A stretch of DNA of 8,507 nt from Bacteroidaceae bacterium (lineage in GTDB: Bacteria; Bacteroidota; Bacteroidia; Bacteroidales; Bacteroidaceae), in NCBI GenBank assembly GCA_030843315.1, contig JAUUPT010000115.1, positions 1 to 8,507 of the forward strand, in the 5' to 3' direction. This document shows, piece after piece, positions 7,785-8,507 of the stretch (position 1 is its first letter; each line of letters opens with the position of its first letter). Both the position numbers and the translations under genes were made by a program. The notes below the pieces were generated by a model. It ran no database searches and was not told where the DNA came from. It saw only the letters and a list, made by a program, of their open reading frames with translations.

Positions 7785-7812
7785 AGCTTTATTGTATTAA
7801 TTTATATTCCAT

Positions 7813-7850
7813 AAAAAAAGCCTTTCGCACTTGGAAGTGAGAAAGGCTTT
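7813..7850 (-). terminator. Intrinsic terminator in the leuA leader (attenuator)
   Basis: On the minus strand AAAGCCTTTC (7850-7841) pairs perfectly with GAAAGGCTTT (7826-7817). Above one mismatch an inner CACT/AGTG stem closes a four-base loop. The 3' arm runs directly into T7 (7819-7813). This is a textbook Rho-independent terminator, yet it lies upstream of leuA, between the promoter at 7985-8015 and the start codon, so transcription must pass it to express the operon. The inner loop carries the segment that can pair with the leader-peptide region. Confidence 0.88.
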
Positions 7851-7949
7851 CGTATATCATCGCATCTTACATATACATTCACGCGCAGCACTCACTTCCA
7901 CTAAACTTTGCCAGTAGAATAATAATACCACACAGTAGAATATATGTAA
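7832..7949 (-). promoter_or_regulatory. Alternative RNA pairing segments of the leu attenuator
   Basis: All pairings were read by eye. Segment 1, UUCUACU (7919-7913, over Ile/Leu codons 15-17), can pair with AGUGGAA (7902-7896), giving 7 bp including one G-U. Segment 2, UGGAAGUGAG (7900-7891), is perfectly complementary over 10 bp to segment 3, CUCACUUCCA (7841-7832), in the upper part of the terminator. The two helices share bases 7896-7900, so they exclude each other. A further 9-bp perfect repeat (UUACAUAUA at 7949-7941 with UAUAUGUAA at 7875-7867) joins leader codons 5-8 to sequence just after the leader stop. Inference: a ribosome stalled on the Ile/Leu codons frees segment 2 to bind segment 3. 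A ribosome at the stop codon covers part of segment 2 and lets the terminator form. Confidence 0.68.
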
Positions 7950-7962
7950 AATTCTGAATCAT
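7879..7962 (-). CDS. Ile/Leu-rich leader peptide of the leu operon attenuator
   Basis: ATG at 7962-7960 opens a 27-codon frame ending at TGA (7881-7879), the first ATG after the promoter box at 7985-7992 and preceded by a purine stretch (AAAAAAGAAG). Codons 8-10 encode Ile-Leu-Leu and codons 13-17 encode Ile-Ile-Ile-Leu-Leu, so 8 of the 10 codons 8-17 are Ile or Leu. Overall there are five Ile (all ATT), four Leu (two CTA, two CTG) and no Val. The block ATT CTA CTG occurs twice, 21 bases apart. The peptide probably has no function of its own. Its translation would sense charged tRNA-Ile and tRNA-Leu and control the terminator at 7813-7850. The sequence is also hydrophobic, so a tiny membrane peptide is a formal alternative, but position, codon content and RNA pairings all favour a leader. 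Confidence 0.78.
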   Translation of the reverse strand: MIQNFTYILLCGIIILLAKFSGSECCA

Positions 7963-7984
7963 CTTCTTTTTTGTTTTAACGATG

Positions 7985-8015
7985 CAAAGGTAGAGATTAT
8001 TTCGTATCACACAAA
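7985..8015 (-). promoter_or_regulatory. Promoter of the leu operon
   Basis: On the minus strand TTTG (8015-8012) is followed after exactly 19 bases by TACCTTTG (7992-7985). This matches the Bacteroides primary sigma consensus of TTTG, 19-21 bases, TAnnTTTG. Transcription would start near 7980, about 15-20 bases before the leader peptide ATG and about 195 bases before leuA. Confidence 0.85.
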
Positions 8016-8037
8016 TAAATTCGTTACTTTTTTCACG

Positions 8038-8055
8038 ATAAAAGCATCATTTTAT
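8038..8055. repeat. Small A/T palindrome upstream of the leu promoter
   Basis: ATAAAA (8038-8043) and TTTTAT (8050-8055) form a 6-bp inverted repeat around GCATCA, about 23 bases upstream of the -33 box. The remaining sequence from 8016 to 8089 is A/T-rich with several TATCA words and shows no gene. The palindrome could be an operator or chance in A/T-rich DNA. Confidence 0.25.
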
Positions 8056-8089
8056 AAGTTATCATTCATTTATCACTTAAATGTATCAC

Positions 8090-8118
8090 AAAAAAGGCGT
8101 ACCTGCCGGCACGCCTTT
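8090..8118 (-). terminator. Intrinsic terminator of the cysteine-rich lipoprotein gene
   Basis: On the minus strand AAAGGCGTGCC (8118-8108) pairs with GGTACGCCTTT (8103-8093), an 11-bp stem with one G-U and a GGCA loop, followed by a T6 run. It lies 33 bases after the stop codon of the gene at 8152-8379 and before the leu promoter, insulating the two units. Confidence 0.87.
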
Positions 8119-8151
8119 CTCTTTATGTTTCAGTTCAATACAAGTCCTGAA

Positions 8152-8379
8152 TTACTTCTCTGCACATGGTTTGTCACAGTTGGCACTGTCACAGGCAGCT
8201 TTGGTACATTCGGCATCAGCTTGGCAACAAGCCTTCACAGAATCACATTGTTCCGTTTTTGCTGCGCAGCAAGAATCGGCATCAGCAGCACTTGCGTCAG
8301 CAGCTTTTTTGTTACCACAAGAAGTCACGGCGAAAGAGAATGCTACTGCTACAGCAGCCAATAAAACTTTAGTCTTCAT
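8152..8379 (-). CDS. Small cysteine-rich predicted lipoprotein, function unknown
   Basis: This 75-residue protein starts at ATG 8379. An in-frame TTG three codons upstream is possible but the ATG gives a cleaner signal. Residues 1-20 form a lipoprotein signal peptide (MKTK, hydrophobic core, then VTS before Cys21, a good lipobox), so the mature protein is probably lipid-anchored to a membrane facing the periplasm or cell surface. The mature part is small and low in complexity, rich in Ala, Asp, Lys and Cys. Besides the lipid-bearing Cys21 it has nine cysteines: two adjacent pairs (37-38, 51-52) and singles at 45, 58, 63, 68 and 72. The spacing suggests metal or redox chemistry but matches no family that I recognise. 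It is a single-gene unit with its own promoter (8425-8456) and terminator (8090-8118). I do not assign a function. Confidence 0.8.
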   Translation of the reverse strand: MKTKVLLAAVAVAFSFAVTSCGNKKAADASAADADSCCAAKTEQCDSVKACCQADAECTKAACDSANCDKPCAEK

Positions 8380-8424
8380 ACTTTTCAATTTGCTTTAAAC
8401 GTTGATATAAAATTATTCCGAAGG

Positions 8425-8456
8425 CAAATATAAGAAAAGTTTCCGAAAGTACCAAA
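8425..8456 (-). promoter_or_regulatory. Promoter of the cysteine-rich lipoprotein gene
   Basis: On the minus strand TTTG (8456-8453) is followed after 20 bases by TATATTTG (8432-8425), a full Bacteroides-type promoter. The predicted 5' untranslated region to ATG 8379 is about 40 bases. The -33 box sits within the T-rich tail of the neighbouring terminator. Confidence 0.8.
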
Positions 8457-8460
8457 ACAA

Positions 8461-8493
8461 GAAAGCCCCCACATCTTTCGACGTGGAGGCTTC
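8461..8493 (-). terminator. Probable terminator of an upstream gene outside the window
   Basis: On the minus strand GAAGCCTCCACGT (8493-8481) pairs with ATGTGGGGGCTTTC (8474-8461), about 12 bp with two G-U pairs around a CGAAAG loop. The sequence TTGTTTT follows. The G-U pairs form only in minus-strand RNA, which points to termination of a minus-strand gene to the right of the window. The last bases of the window (8494-8507) hold nothing recognisable. Confidence 0.6.
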
Positions 8494-8507
8494 TTCTAAA
8501 ACGGCGA

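Noticed and set aside
7789..7812. Seven-codon ORF (MEYKLIQ) between the attenuator terminator and leuA
   Set aside because: It contains one Leu TTA and one Ile ATA codon, but starts in the end of the T tract, lies after the terminator and is too short to separate from chance.
7813..7984. T-box or metabolite riboswitch in the leuA leader
   Set aside because: No T-box sequence (TGGNACCGCG-like) or known riboswitch core is visible. The translated Ile/Leu codon run explains the leader better.
8380..8388. Upstream TTG start for the cysteine-rich lipoprotein
   Set aside because: It would add only Met-Lys-Ser before a normal ATG start, and the ATG gives a standard short positively charged signal-peptide N-terminus.
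8081..8398. 105-codon plus-strand frame opposite the cysteine-rich lipoprotein
   Set aside because: It reads through the minus-strand terminator, has no plus-strand promoter box, and the opposite strand has a clear lipoprotein with promoter and terminator.
1..8507. Mobile element, CRISPR array, tRNA or rRNA
   Set aside because: No transposase or integrase frame, no regularly spaced repeats and no tRNA-like or rRNA-like sequence were recognised by eye.

Overview
The window looks like chromosomal DNA from a member of the Bacteroidales, most probably a Bacteroides species. The evidence is the promoter style: three upstream regions carry the Bacteroides -7 box TAnnTTTG, and two of these also have a TTTG -33 box 19 or 20 bases away. 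Strong Shine-Dalgarno sequences are absent and the gene set fits. I cannot name the species. Every gene I accept lies on the minus strand, so transcription runs from high to low coordinates.

From right to left: the right edge holds a terminator for a gene outside the window (8461-8493). It abuts the promoter (8425-8456) of a small cysteine-rich lipoprotein (8152-8379), which ends at its own terminator (8090-8118). Next come a promoter (7985-8015) and a 5' leader of about 165 nt. The leader contains a 27-residue peptide rich in Ile and Leu codons (7879-7962), alternative pairing segments, and an intrinsic terminator (7813-7850) just before leuA. This has the layout of a ribosome-mediated transcription attenuator. 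The operon follows: leuA (6294-7784), leuC (4828-6222), leuD (4207-4806), a citramalate synthase gene of the Leptospira cimA type overlapping leuD by 11 bases (2670-4217), and leuB (1551-2609). After a 12-bp hairpin and a probable new promoter come cysK (496-1449) and, 10 bases later, a secreted TPR protein that runs off the left edge (1-485).

The operon appears to serve two pathways. LeuA condenses acetyl-CoA with 2-oxoisovalerate to start leucine synthesis. CimA condenses acetyl-CoA with pyruvate to start threonine-independent isoleucine synthesis. LeuCD and LeuB can process both resulting malate derivatives. The leader peptide carries five Ile and four Leu codons and no Val codon, which matches an operon serving Ile and Leu together. 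The attenuator and its match to the dual-pathway operon are the most interesting content of the window. The other genes are ordinary core metabolism, apart from the unassigned cysteine-rich lipoprotein and the hairpin at the cysK promoter.
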